Of a DNA stretch of 64,000 bases, positions 8,915 through 19,300 are shown in pieces. The number at the start of each line of letters is the position of its first letter. Position 1 is the stretch's first letter. The stretch comes from Porphyrobacter sp. (lineage in GTDB: Bacteria > Pseudomonadota > Alphaproteobacteria > Sphingomonadales > Sphingomonadaceae): the NCBI GenBank assembly GCA_017744315.1, contig JAGIBN010000002.1, forward strand, positions 248,001 through 312,000, given 5' to 3'. A program made the position numbers and the translations under genes. Under the pieces are notes generated by a model. The model was not told the DNA's origin. It saw only the letters and a list, made by a program, of their open reading frames with translations, and did no database searches.

Positions 8915-11263
8915 ATGGAATTATCTCCGGTTGCCTTGGTCCTGCTTGGCCTCCTTCTGGCGGCATGGACCTTTGGCGCGGTCTGGCTGGTGCTTGCGGC
9001 GCAAAGCCGGGCTCACCACGCGCGCACCGCCCGGTCGACGGCGCGCCGCTTGACCCGCATGATCGACGATTCGCCCGCCATTCCGTTGCTGGTGCGATCC
9101 GACGGCAAGATCGAAGGACCGGATCGGCTCGCGGCCTGGCTCGGTCTGGAGAAGCTGCCCGGCTACTTGAGCGAACTCGACGGCGGCGAAGCTGGTGGTC
9201 TTGGGGCGGATGACCTCGAGCAGTTGCGCGACGCCGTGCGCAAGACCCAGAAAACTGCGGCTCCCTTCAGCATGGTCGCCACGCCGCGCGGTTCAGGCAA
9301 GAGCCTGGCGATCCGCGGCCACCTTGCCGACTCCGTGATCGCGCCAAACGGGGCAGCCTTGTTGTGGTGGTTCGACTTTTCCGAAAGCCAAGGTGAGCTG
9401 GCGCGCTTGCGCAGCGAAACCGCGAGGGCGAAGACCGACTTTGCCGCGCTCGTGGGCCTGATCGAGGCTGCGCCCACGCCGATGTGGTTTCGCGGACCGG
9501 ACATGAAGCTGCGCCTGGTCAACAGCGCCTATGTCGAGGCCGTGGGCAGCGAGAGCGCCGAGGATTGCGTCAAGAAGCAGATCGAGCTGATCGAAGTGGT
9601 CGACGGGCTCAGTGCGGCACAAGTCGCGCGACAGGCGGCCGACAAGGACCTTCCGGTCGAGCGCATCGTGCAGGCTACCGTGGGCACGCAGCGGCGTACC
9701 TTGCGGGTCAGCGATCTCCCCCTCGGCAAGGAGGGTGTTGCCGGTTACGCGATCGACATCGAAGAGATGGAAGAGCAGGCGCGTGAATTCCGCGCCTTCC
9801 GCGAGGCGCAGCGCCAGATCATCGACCAGCTTTCGATCGGCGTGGCCCAGTTCGACGCTGACCGACTGCTGACCTTCGCAAACCAGCCTTTCCAACGCAT
9901 CTTCGCAATGCCGCCCGCGGCACGGCTCGATCCGCTTAAGTTCGACCGTTTCCTCGATACCGCCCGCGAGGCAGGGCGCCTGCCCGAAGTGCGCGACTTT
10001 CCGGTGTGGCGCCGCGAGCTCGGAGGGTGGTTCACCGCTGGCGAAGCGAGCGAGGACGCCTGGACCTTGTCGGACGGTACGCACCTGCGGATCGTCGCCC
10101 AGCCGTTGCCGGACGGCGGGCTGTTCATGGTGGCCGAGGACCGGTCCGAGCAACTGGCGCTCTCCGCAGGGCGCGACACGCTGTTGCGTACGCGGACTGC
10201 CACTTTCGACAGCCTGTTCGAATCGCTCGCGGTCTTCGCGCCCGACGGCCGGATGCAGCTGTGGAACCGGCGCTTTCCGGAGATCTGGGGCCTGCCTGAG
10301 GAATGGTTCGACGAGCATCCGCGGATCGAGGCGCTGCTAGAGCGGATCGGTTCGAGGCTCGCGCGGCCAGGCCAGCGCGAGGCGATCGGCGAGGTAGTGC
10401 GCGCGGCAACTCTCGACCGCAAGCAGCGCGGAGGGCGGGTGCAGCTCTCTAATGGCCGCACTCTCGAGTTCGCTGGTGTGCCTCTGCCCGACGGCAACGG
10501 CTTGCTTACGGTGCTCGACGTCACCGACAGCAAGAAGGCCGAGGATGCCCTGCGCGAACGCAATACCGCGCTTGAAGAGGCGGATGCGGTCAAGACGCGG
10601 TTCCTCGCCAACATGTCCTATGAGTTCCGCACGCCTCTGACCTCGATCGGCGGATTCGCCGAGCTCCTGCAGACTGGCGTCGCGGGGCAGCTGAGCGACC
10701 AGGGGCAGGAATACGTTGCCGCGATCCTGGCTTCGGTCGGACGGCTGAGCGCGCAGATCGAAAGCGTGCTCGACCTGACGCAGAGCGAGGCCGGGCTCTT
10801 GCCGATCGCAACCGAAGAGACCGACTTGCTGACGTTCGTCACCCAGATCGTGCGCGAGCGGGAGGAAGCGATCGAAGAGAAGGGGCTGACGCTCGACTTG
10901 CGCGGCGATCGCTCGGCCGGCTCGATCATGGCCGACACTCGCCAGTTGAAGCGCGCTATCGGCAACCTTCTCGACAACGCCATCAAGGCCGCCCCTTCCG
11001 GCAGCGGGCGCATTCTCGTCGCACTGTCCCGTCGCAAGCAGGGCGTGCGGATCGTGGTGTCCGACAATGGCCCGGGCATGAAGCCGAGCGAGCTCGCGCG
11101 CGCGCTCGATGGCCACCGGATGGGAGCGGACGGCAAGCTCGAGAACCGACGCGCCGGGCTAGGCCTGCCCCTCGCCAGGCAATTGATCGAAGCCCACGGC
11201 GGTCGGCTTGAGCTGCAGTCCGAAAAGGGCTCTGGCACCACCGCCACGATCGTCCTGCCGTGA
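8915..11263 (+). CDS. divL: DivL-like PAS sensor pseudokinase (Tyr in place of phospho-His)
   Basis: 782-residue membrane-anchored histidine-kinase homologue: one N-terminal membrane segment (residues 4-30), a run of PAS-like domains (about 170-530), a HisKA dimerisation helix and an HATPase domain (N box LLDNAIKAA, G1 DNGPGMKP, G2 AGLGLPLARQL). The phosphoacceptor position of the H box is tyrosine: the codon at 10619-10621 is TAT, giving ANMSYEFRTPLTSI with Tyr569. Caulobacter DivL also has Tyr at this site (Tyr550) and controls CckA, and so CtrA, by binding DivK. Length, domain order and the downstream tsaE fit DivL. No clear ribosome site precedes the ATG. It opens a run of overlapping genes. 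Confidence 0.88.
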   Translation: MELSPVALVLLGLLLAAWTFGAVWLVLAAQSRAHHARTARSTARRLTRMIDDSPAIPLLVRSDGKIEGPDRLAAWLGLEKLPGYLSELDGGEAGGLGADDLEQLRDAVRKTQKTAAPFSMVATPRGSGKSLAIRGHLADSVIAPNGAALLWWFDFSESQGELARLRSETARAKTDFAALVGLIEAAPTPMWFRGPDMKLRLVNSAYVEAVGSESAEDCVKKQIELIEVVDGLSAAQVARQAADKDLPVERIVQATVGTQRRTLRVSDLPLGKEGVAGYAIDIEEMEEQAREFRAFREAQRQIIDQLSIGVAQFDADRLLTFANQPFQRIFAMPPAARLDPLKFDRFLDTAREAGRLPEVRDFPVWRRELGGWFTAGEASEDAWTLSDGTHLRIVAQPLPDGGLFMVAEDRSEQLALSAGRDTLLRTRTATFDSLFESLAVFAPDGRMQLWNRRFPEIWGLPEEWFDEHPRIEALLERIGSRLARPGQREAIGEVVRAATLDRKQRGGRVQLSNGRTLEFAGVPLPDGNGLLTVLDVTDSKKAEDALRERNTALEEADAVKTRFLANMSYEFRTPLTSIGGFAELLQTGVAGQLSDQGQEYVAAILASVGRLSAQIESVLDLTQSEAGLLPIATEETDLLTFVTQIVREREEAIEEKGLTLDLRGDRSAGSIMADTRQLKRAIGNLLDNAIKAAPSGSGRILVALSRRKQGVRIVVSDNGPGMKPSELARALDGHRMGADGKLENRRAGLGLPLARQLIEAHGGRLELQSEKGSGTTATIVLP

Positions 11264-11703
11264 CAGTCGACCTGCCGGACCTCGCTTCGATGGAGCAGCT
11301 GGGTCAGCGGATCGCGGCGCTGCTGCGCCCAGGTGATGTCGTGGCGCTTTCCGGCGGACTGGGTGCGGGCAAGACTACCCTTGCCCGTTCGACCATCGCA
11401 GCGCTGGGCCATCAAGGCGAGGTGCCGTCGCCGACTTTTACGATCCTGGAAACCTACGACCCGCCCTCGGTCAGTCTCCCACTGGTCCACGCTGACTTCT
11501 ACCGCTTGGAGCGGCCGCAGGAAGCGGACGAGCTGGGTCTCGACGACTATCGCGAGGGCGCTGCGCTGATCGCGGAGTGGCCGGAGAATGCGGGCGGATT
11601 CGCGCATGAGCCAGGATGCCTCTCCGTCACGCTGGAAATTGCGGGTAGTGGTCGCCGGGCGATTGTCGAACCGGGGGCGGATTGGCTAGGGCGCCTTCCA
11701 TGA
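11260..11703 (+). CDS. tsaE: tRNA threonylcarbamoyladenosine biosynthesis ATPase TsaE
   Basis: P-loop ATPase that works with TsaB and TsaD in t6A37 tRNA modification. At 147 residues it has the usual length. The Walker A motif GGLGAGKTTLARS is at about residues 32-44, followed by VPSPTFTILETY and VHADFYRL, all diagnostic for TsaE. The GTG start overlaps the divL stop (GTGA), and its own stop overlaps the ATG of the next gene, so translation is probably coupled. tsaB and tsaD are not in this window. Confidence 0.95.
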   Translation: MTVDLPDLASMEQLGQRIAALLRPGDVVALSGGLGAGKTTLARSTIAALGHQGEVPSPTFTILETYDPPSVSLPLVHADFYRLERPQEADELGLDDYREGAALIAEWPENAGGFAHEPGCLSVTLEIAGSGRRAIVEPGADWLGRLP

Positions 11704-12677
11704 ATTCTGATCTGCCGGATGGTCTCGAGGCGTTTCTAGAGGGTGCAGGGTGGAGCGGCTCGATCGTCGAACCCTTGCCCGGCGACGCCAGTTTTCGCCG
11801 CTACTTCCGCATCCGTGGCGATGCGGGAAGCGCGATGCTGATGGACGCGCCGCCGCCGCATGAAGATCCCGGCCCGTTCCTTCACGTCGGCAAGTGGCTC
11901 AACGCCAACGGCCTGCGTGCGCCGAGGATTTACGCCGAGCACGCCGAGCGCGGCCTCGTCTTGATCGAGGATTTCGGCGTCGACCGCATGCGCGACTGGC
12001 TCGACGAGAACAGCGACGCCGAAGAAGAGATCTACGCCCGCGCGGTGGATGCGCTCGTCGAACTTCATGCCTGCGCACCGGGCCCGTTCGAACCCTACGA
12101 CATGGCGGTCTATCAGCGCGAGGCAGGGCTGTTCACCGAATGGTACTGCCCGGCGATGGAGCTCTCGGTCGACAATGAGGGTTGGCGCGAAGCGTGGAGC
12201 CAGGTTCTCGAACCGATGCTGCCGCGCCAGAACCCCGGCGTGACGGTGCTGCGCGATTACCATGCCGAGAACATCATGCTGCTCCCGGACGGAGCGCAGG
12301 GGCTGATCGATTTCCAGGACGCGCTGGTGGGGCACCCCGCTTACGACCTGGTCTCGCTGCTGCAGGATGCTCGGCGCGACGTCTCGGTGAAGCTGGAGCG
12401 CAAGATGCTCGACCGCTACCTGGCGCAAGTCGACGCCGGGCCGGACTTCGAGGCCGACTATGCCCGGCTCGGCGCGCAACGGAATGCCAAGATCGTCGGC
12501 ATCTTCGCCCGCTTGTGGCTGCGTGACGGGAAGCAGCGCTACCTCGCGATGATCCCGCGCGTGTGGGACGCGATGGAGCGAGATCTGGAGCATCCGGCGC
12601 TGGCTCCTGTGGCGGACTGGTTCGCCGCAAACGTGCCGCAGGTGCTGCGCGATACGGGCGGCGGTGAAATTCAGTGA
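11700..12677 (+). CDS. amgK: N-acetylmuramate/N-acetylglucosamine anomeric kinase AmgK
   Basis: Aminoglycoside-phosphotransferase-fold sugar kinase of 325 residues. The catalytic loop LRDYHAENIMLL and the metal-binding DFQDALVGHPAYDL segment are clear, with a kinase-like N lobe (GDASFRRYFRI, then LIEDFG). AmgK phosphorylates MurNAc or GlcNAc at C1 for peptidoglycan recycling that bypasses fosfomycin-sensitive MurA. The assignment rests on the fold plus the immediately following MurU-type gene, the known partner. The ATG at 11700 overlaps the tsaE stop as ATGA; an upstream TTG at 11682 is less likely. Confidence 0.88.
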   Translation: MNSDLPDGLEAFLEGAGWSGSIVEPLPGDASFRRYFRIRGDAGSAMLMDAPPPHEDPGPFLHVGKWLNANGLRAPRIYAEHAERGLVLIEDFGVDRMRDWLDENSDAEEEIYARAVDALVELHACAPGPFEPYDMAVYQREAGLFTEWYCPAMELSVDNEGWREAWSQVLEPMLPRQNPGVTVLRDYHAENIMLLPDGAQGLIDFQDALVGHPAYDLVSLLQDARRDVSVKLERKMLDRYLAQVDAGPDFEADYARLGAQRNAKIVGIFARLWLRDGKQRYLAMIPRVWDAMERDLEHPALAPVADWFAANVPQVLRDTGGGEIQ

Positions 12678-13390
12678 CCGAGTTGGCCGCAGATAGCGCG
12701 ATCGTGCTGGCCGCCGGGCTCGGTACACGCATGCGTCCGCTGACCAACGACCGCCCCAAACCGATGGTGGAAGTCGCGGGTAAGCCTCTGATCGACCACG
12801 CCCTCGATCGCCTGGCCGAAGCCGGAGTAGCCAGGGCGGTGGTCAACGTTCACTACTTTCCCGAAACGATCGAGAAGCACCTCGCCGGGCGCCGCGAACC
12901 GGCCGTATCCTTCTCGGACGAGCGGGACGTGCTGCTCGAAACGGGCGGTGGGTTGGTGAAGGCCCAGGGCCTGCTCTCCGATCCATTCTTTTGCGTTAAC
13001 AGCGACAACGTCTGGCTCGACGGTCCGGTGAACGCCTTTGCCGAGCTCTCGCGAGTCTGGGATCCAGCGCGGATGGACGCGCTGTTGTTGCTGGTCTCGC
13101 ATACCCGGGCCTCGAACTATCGCGGGAAGGGCGATTTCCATATGGACGGCACGGGCAGGCTGTCGCGCCGTCGCTCGGGCCGGATTGCGCCGTTCATCTA
13201 CACTGGCGTTCAGCTGATCTCGAAGCGGCTGTTGCGCGATGCGCCGGAGGGGCCGTTCTCCACCAACGTGTTGTGGAGCCGGGCGATCGACGAAGGGCGA
13301 CTATTCGGCATGGCCTTCACCGGTGAATGGTTCGAAGTCGGCGATCCGGAGGCGATCGCACCGACGGAGGCGGCCCTGGTCGGTGCCTGA
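12674..13390 (+). CDS. murU: N-acetylmuramate alpha-1-phosphate uridylyltransferase MurU
   Basis: Sugar-1-phosphate nucleotidyltransferase of 238 residues with the pyrophosphorylase signature GLGTRMRPLTNDRPKPMVEV and the sugar-site segment NSDNVWLDG. MurU makes UDP-MurNAc from MurNAc-1-phosphate, the second step of the AmgK/MurU recycling route. Lack of a left-handed beta-helix domain and pairing with amgK support MurU over glucose-1-phosphate enzymes. The GTG start overlaps the amgK stop (GTGA), and its last eight bases overlap the start of addB. Confidence 0.88.
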   Translation: MTELAADSAIVLAAGLGTRMRPLTNDRPKPMVEVAGKPLIDHALDRLAEAGVARAVVNVHYFPETIEKHLAGRREPAVSFSDERDVLLETGGGLVKAQGLLSDPFFCVNSDNVWLDGPVNAFAELSRVWDPARMDALLLLVSHTRASNYRGKGDFHMDGTGRLSRRRSGRIAPFIYTGVQLISKRLLRDAPEGPFSTNVLWSRAIDEGRLFGMAFTGEWFEVGDPEAIAPTEAALVGA

Positions 13391-16322
13391 CCGTCCGGGA
13401 CCCAATGTCTATTCGATAGCCGCGCACCGCGGGTTCGCCGATGCGCTCGTGGCCGGACTCGTGCCGCGCTACGCCGATCCCGAGGTTGGCCTCGCGCGCC
13501 TGACGCTGCTGCTCCCGAGCGGACGAGCCGTGCGCACGATGAGCGAAGCTTTCATCCGTCACTCCGGAACCGGCCTGCTGATGCCGCGGATGGTCGTGGT
13601 GGGCGACCTCGATCTCGATGAGGCACTGGGCCCCTTGCTCGATCCGCTGGGAGCGGGTGATGAGATCGCTCCGGCTGCGGATCTGACCCGCCGCTGGCTG
13701 CGCCTGGCGGAGATCATTCGTGAGACGCAGGGCGATAAGGCCCCGAAAGGCAGCGCCCTCCTTCGGCTAGCGTTTGAGATGGGGCGGGCGATGGATCGCC
13801 TGCTGGTCGAAGAGATCGGGCCGGAGGAGCTCTATCAGGATCGCGTCATGGGCCTGCTGGGAGACATGTCCGACAACTGGAAGCGCAGCCTCGCGCTGTT
13901 CATGATCGTGCAGGATCGCTGGTATCAGGAGCTGATGGCTCGTGGCGAGGTCGACCCGGCCGACCGGCGTAACCGGCTGTTCCGTCATACCGCCAAACGC
14001 TGGAGGGCTGATCCGCCGCAGACACCGATTGTCGCGGCAGGTGTCACCAGCGCCGCAAAGGGCGTGGCGGCGCTGTTGCGCACCGTGGCGCGGTTGTCGG
14101 AGGGGGCGGTGGTCCTGCCCGACCTCGATCTGTCGATGAACGCCGAGGTGTGGGATGAGCTTGGCGCGGCCGGTGCTCCGGACGCCGAGCAACCGATGAT
14201 GCGCGGCGATGCGGTTACCCATCCGCAATACCACCTCAAGCTGCTGCTCAACCGCATGCGGGTCTCGCGGGACGAGGTGCAGCCGTGGCACCGGGCGGGG
14301 ATGGGGAAGGGGCCGCCTGAGCGCAGCCATGCGATCTCCAGCCTGTTCCTTCCGCCCGAAGCGAGCCGCGAATGGGCCGGACTGCCTCCGGAGCGGCGCA
14401 GGCTGGCGGGCGTGCGGTTGATGGAAACCGATCACCCGGAGGAAGAGGCCCAGGCCATCGCCCTGCTGGTGCGCGAGGCGTTGGAGCAGCCTGAGAAACG
14501 CATTGCGGTCGTCACGCCCGATCGCGGGATTGCATCGCGAGTGGTACAGCACTTGCGCCGCTGGAACATCGAAGCGGACGATTCCGCTGGTCGGGTGCTG
14601 TCGCAGACGGCGGCGGGGCGGGTGCTGCTGCTGCTCGCCGAAGTCGGGGCGGAGCAAGCGGCGCCCGTGGCGCTGGTGGCGTTGCTCGAACATCCGCTGG
14701 TTCGCGCCGGGGAGGGGCGCGGGGATTGGCTCGACGCCGCTCGCGCGCTGGAACTTGAACTGCGCGGCCCACGCTCGGCGCCGGGCCTCGGTCCGTTGCT
14801 GGAGGTTGCGCAGGAAGCGCAGATTTCGCCTTGGTGGTCCGAGGTGGCGGCAATCCTGACGCCGCTCGTCGAGACTGGCGAGGCTGCGCTCGCAGACCAG
14901 CTCGACAGACTGGTCGTCGCGGGGGAAGCCTTGTGCGGAGAAGCGCTGTGGGCGCGCGAGGATGGGCGGGCCCTGTCCGCGCTCGTAGACGAGCTGCGGC
15001 TTCAGGCGCGCGACGTCGGAACTCGTCTCGATAGCGCCGATTTGCCCGCAGTCTTGCGCGAAGCGATGGATCGCGTGGCGGTGCGTCCTCCTTATGGAGG
15101 GCACTCTCGCGTGGCTGTCTACGGGTTGCTCGAATCGCGGATGACGAGGGCCGAGCTGGTGATCTGCGCCGGGCTCAATGAGGGTGTTTGGCCAGCCACG
15201 CCGGCACCCGATCCTCTGCTCGCTCCGGCCGTCCTACGTGCGTTGGGTGTGCCCGGGGCGGACTTCCGCATCGGTCTCGCAGCGCATGATCTCGCGGGCC
15301 TCCTGGGTGCGCCAGAAGTCGTGTTGAGCCGGGCAAGGCGCGATGCCGGTGGACCGGCAATCGCAAGCCGGTTCTGGCTGCGGGTGCAGGCGCTGCTCGG
15401 TGAAGACCTGCTCAAGAACCACCTCGAAACGGCGATCCCCGAACTCGCGCGGATACTGGACGACGGGGAGCCAACCGATCCGCACCCGCGGCCTGAGCCC
15501 GCACCGTCCGCAGAGCAGCGTCAGGTGCGGATCAGTGTTACGGCGCTCGACCGCCTGCGGTCCGACCCGTTCCAGTTCTACGCGAACTCCATTTTGCGCC
15601 TCAAAGAGCTCGACGCCCTCGACGCCGAACCTTCGCCCGCCTGGCGCGGCGAAGTGGCGCACAAGATTCTCGAGCGCTGGCACAAGGGTGAGGGGACGCT
15701 GGAAGTGCTGGCCGCTGACGAATTGCGTCAGATGCATGCGCACCCGCTGATGCGCGCATTGTGGCGGCCCCGGCTGCTCAAGGCACTGGAGTGGATCGAG
15801 GGACAGATCGGGGCAAATCCCGATCGCGTTCCGACTGTGATCGAGGACTGGGGCAAGATGGACGTCCGCGGGGTCGAGATCTTCGGCAAGGCCGACCGCA
15901 TCGACCGCTTCGCCGACGGAACGCTGGCCATTGTCGATTACAAGACGGGGGCACCGCCAAGCGGGCGCGAGGTAGAGGCGGGCTATGCCCTGCAACTCGG
16001 CACTCTTGGTCTGATGGCTGAACACGGCGCATTCGAGAAGGTGCAGGGCGAGCCCGTGAGGTTCGAGTACTGGTCGCTCGGCTCCAGCAAGGACAGCGAG
16101 ACCGGCTTCGGCTACGTCACCACTCCGATCCTCGAAGGCAACAAGCGCGTCGGGATCCCGCCCGAAGAATTCCTGCCCGAGGCGTCTCGTTATCTCAACG
16201 AGGCGCTCGACCGCTGGATCTTGGGCGACGAGCCTTTCACCGCGCGGCTCAACCCTGACGCTCCGGGGTACGACACTTACGACCAGCTCATGCGGCTCGA
16301 CGAATGGATGGGGCGCGAATGA
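13383..16322 (+). CDS. addB: Double-strand break repair protein AddB
   Basis: Helicase-like and nuclease subunit of the AddAB complex that resects DNA ends for RecA loading (alphaproteobacterial RecBCD counterpart). 979 residues from the GTG at 13383. The N-terminal part contains LTLLLPSGRAVR, as in alphaproteobacterial AddB, which lacks a working Walker A. The C-terminal PD-(D/E)XK nuclease shows GKADRIDRF, IVDYKTGAPPSG and YALQLGTL. The frame is open further upstream inside murU, but homology begins at the VPDRPGPNVYSIA segment. Its stop overlaps the addA ATG. Confidence 0.95.
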   Translation: MPDRPGPNVYSIAAHRGFADALVAGLVPRYADPEVGLARLTLLLPSGRAVRTMSEAFIRHSGTGLLMPRMVVVGDLDLDEALGPLLDPLGAGDEIAPAADLTRRWLRLAEIIRETQGDKAPKGSALLRLAFEMGRAMDRLLVEEIGPEELYQDRVMGLLGDMSDNWKRSLALFMIVQDRWYQELMARGEVDPADRRNRLFRHTAKRWRADPPQTPIVAAGVTSAAKGVAALLRTVARLSEGAVVLPDLDLSMNAEVWDELGAAGAPDAEQPMMRGDAVTHPQYHLKLLLNRMRVSRDEVQPWHRAGMGKGPPERSHAISSLFLPPEASREWAGLPPERRRLAGVRLMETDHPEEEAQAIALLVREALEQPEKRIAVVTPDRGIASRVVQHLRRWNIEADDSAGRVLSQTAAGRVLLLLAEVGAEQAAPVALVALLEHPLVRAGEGRGDWLDAARALELELRGPRSAPGLGPLLEVAQEAQISPWWSEVAAILTPLVETGEAALADQLDRLVVAGEALCGEALWAREDGRALSALVDELRLQARDVGTRLDSADLPAVLREAMDRVAVRPPYGGHSRVAVYGLLESRMTRAELVICAGLNEGVWPATPAPDPLLAPAVLRALGVPGADFRIGLAAHDLAGLLGAPEVVLSRARRDAGGPAIASRFWLRVQALLGEDLLKNHLETAIPELARILDDGEPTDPHPRPEPAPSAEQRQVRISVTALDRLRSDPFQFYANSILRLKELDALDAEPSPAWRGEVAHKILERWHKGEGTLEVLAADELRQMHAHPLMRALWRPRLLKALEWIEGQIGANPDRVPTVIEDWGKMDVRGVEIFGKADRIDRFADGTLAIVDYKTGAPPSGREVEAGYALQLGTLGLMAEHGAFEKVQGEPVRFEYWSLGSSKDSETGFGYVTTPILEGNKRVGIPPEEFLPEASRYLNEALDRWILGDEPFTARLNPDAPGYDTYDQLMRLDEWMGRE

Positions 16323-19300
16323 GCCAGGTCCATCCCCTCAGAGGCGACCAGGCTCGCGCGGTCGAACCCTCGGACAGCGTCTGGCTCTCGGCCTCGGCCG
16401 GCACGGGCAAGACGCAGGTGCTTTCGGCCCGGGTTCTGCGGCTTCTGCTGACGCCGGGAGTTCGCCCGGAAAACCTCCTCTGCCTGACTTTCACCAAGGC
16501 GGGAGCTGCGGAGATGGCGGAACGGGTGAGCTCGGTGCTGGCCCGCTGGGTCCGCCTCGAACGGACGCGGTTGTTCGCCGAACTCGAACATATAGGTGCC
16601 GTTCCGACGCCCGAGGTCATCGAGCGAGCGCGGACCCTGTTCGCCAGCGTGCTCGACTGCCCGGGCGGCGGCTTGCGGATCGATACGATCCACGCGTTTG
16701 CCCAGTGGCTGCTCGGCTCCTTCCCCGAAGAAGCGGGCCTTGTCCAAGGCACTCGGGCGATGGAAGACCGCGATCGCGAGCTTCTGGCACACCAGGTCCT
16801 CGCCGATCTGCTGGTGGAATGGGAGGATCGCCACGACACAAGCTCTATTGCGGCTCTCGAAGGACTTTCGCTCAGGCTTGGTCCGGACAAGGCGCGGGCG
16901 TGGCTGATGCGCTGCGCCGAAGCGCGCGAGGCCTGGATCGGACCGGGAGCCTGGCATGAGCCGCTGCGCAACCGCGTCGAGGCCTTGCTCGGCCTCGAAG
17001 CTGACGCCGGTCCTGAAAGCGTTGCTGCACTGTGCGACGACGCGGTTTTCGATACGATTTCACTCAGACGTTGCCTCGCGACCCTGGAGGCCTGGGACAG
17101 CGGGACGGGGCGTGACGGGGCCGCTGTCGTGCGTGCCTGGCTCTCGCTCGCTCCTGCGGGACGGGCCGAGGCTATCGAGACGTTCTACGGCACGGTTCTC
17201 AACAAGACCGACGGCCAGCCAAAACAGCTCAACAACATCCTCAAGCGCGATCCTGGGTATGGCGATGCTATCGCCCAGGTAATGCAGAGCCTTGAGCGGG
17301 TGCGGCAGCAGAAGACGCTGTTGGCGCTGGTGGATCTGCTCACGCCCGCGCTCACTGTGGGTCGCCTCTTCGCATTGGCCTGGGAAAAGGCGAAGCTGCG
17401 CGAAGGACTGGTCGACTTCGACGACCTCATCCGCCGGGCCGCCGGACTTCTGAAATCGGAGAGCACTGGTCGCTGGATTGCCTACAAGCTCGACCGGCAA
17501 TTCGACCACATTCTCGTCGACGAAGCACAGGACACCAACGAAGCGCAGTGGGAGATCATCCGGGCGCTGACCGGCGAGTTCTTCACCGGAGCGGGCCAGC
17601 GTGACGACAAGTTGCGCACGATCTTCGTCGTTGGTGACTACAAGCAGGCGATCTTCGGCTTCCAGGGTACGAGCCCGGAAAACTTCGAGGCCGCCAAGTC
17701 CGCCTATGCGCGCGAAATGGCCGAGCTGGCGCGCAATGCCGCCGAGTTGCGGCAGCCTGTCGTGGCGCGCGAGCTGGTCGAGCTGGGACTAGGGCGGTCG
17801 TTCCGTACCTCGCAGCCCGTGCTCGATTTCGTGGACGCGGCTATCCGGGCGATCGGCCCGGAGAACTTCGGCTTGAGGGATGTGCCCGAGCGGCATGTGG
17901 GTCACGAACGGCCCGGCCTCGTCACCCTCTGGAACCCGGTCAACTCGCGTCCGGACGACGAGGACGACAGCGAAGGGCCCGAGACCTGGCTCTCCGCTCC
18001 TGAGAGACGCATGGCCGACAAGATCGCCGACCAGATCAAGTCGATGATCGGCCGGTTTGCGCTGGCAAAGGAAGGCGGGCGCGTTGCCGGGCCGGGCGAC
18101 TTCATGGTGCTGGTGCGCAAGCGGCGCGAGCTTGCTGGCCTGATCGTCGCCCGGCTCCACGCCGCGGGTGTGCCGGTAGCGGGGGTCGACCGTTTGCGCC
18201 TCGGCGCGCCGCTGGCGGTGAAGGACCTGATGGCGGCGCTGCGCTTTGCGGCGCAGCCACTCGACGACCTCAGCCTTGCGGCCCTGTTGGTGTCGCCGCT
18301 GGTGGGATGGAGCCAGGAGCGGCTTCTCGAACACGGGTATCGCCCGCCGAAAGTGCCGCTGTGGGATCATCTGCGCCGGTCGCGGCATTCCGATGTCGCT
18401 GCCTTGCGCGAGTTGCTCGACCCGTTGCTGGCAAGGGCCGATTTCGATCCGCCGCAGGCCCTGTTGCAGTGGCTGCTGGTCGGCCCGTGGCAGGGGCGCC
18501 GGAAGCTGGTCGGGCGCCTGAGCCGTGAGGCCAATGATCCGATCAACGAGCTGGTCAATGCCGCGCTGGCCTTCTCGGCCTCGAACACGCCAAGCATCCA
18601 GGGCTTTATCCAGTGGTTCGACGCGGGCGAAGGCGAGCTGAAGCGCGAGGCCGGCGGCTCCGAGAACCTCGTGCGGGTGATGACGGTTCATGGCTCCAAG
18701 GGCCTGCAGGCGCCGATCGTGATCCTGGCCGACGCCACCGGCGACCCCGACAGATCGCAACAGCGCGGCCTGTCGCTCAAGGATACCTTCGGCGAGCGGA
18801 AAATTCCGCTGCTCGACCTGAGCAAGGACCAGCGTGTCGGCCGCATCGCGCAAGCGGCCGAAGTGGCCAAGAAGGCCGAGCGTGAGGAGCATTGGCGGCT
18901 GCTCTACGTTGCCATGACACGGGCAGAAGAAGCGCTGTTTATTGGTGGCGCTCTGGGCAAGCGGGAGAAGGAACCGGCGGCGGACAGCTGGTACGCGCGG
19001 CTCGACTTGCTCGTGCAAGCAGAACCGGTGGCGGACCCGATCTGGGGTGAGCTTCGAGAAACCGGTGAGCGCGGGACGTTTGGCCGTACGCCGGTGCAGA
19101 CCGAGCTCGCCATTCCGCCCGTACTGCCAGCGTGGGCGGTGCAAGCTGTTGGGCCGGAGCCTCGTCCGCCGAGGCCTTTGGCGCCTTCTTCTGCCGGGGA
19201 GGACCAGGGTGCCGATCCACCGCTGCCAGCGGAGGTGCTCGCCGTCACTGCCCAACGCGGTGTCCTGATCCACCGCTTGCTGGAGCGGCTGCCCGATGTC

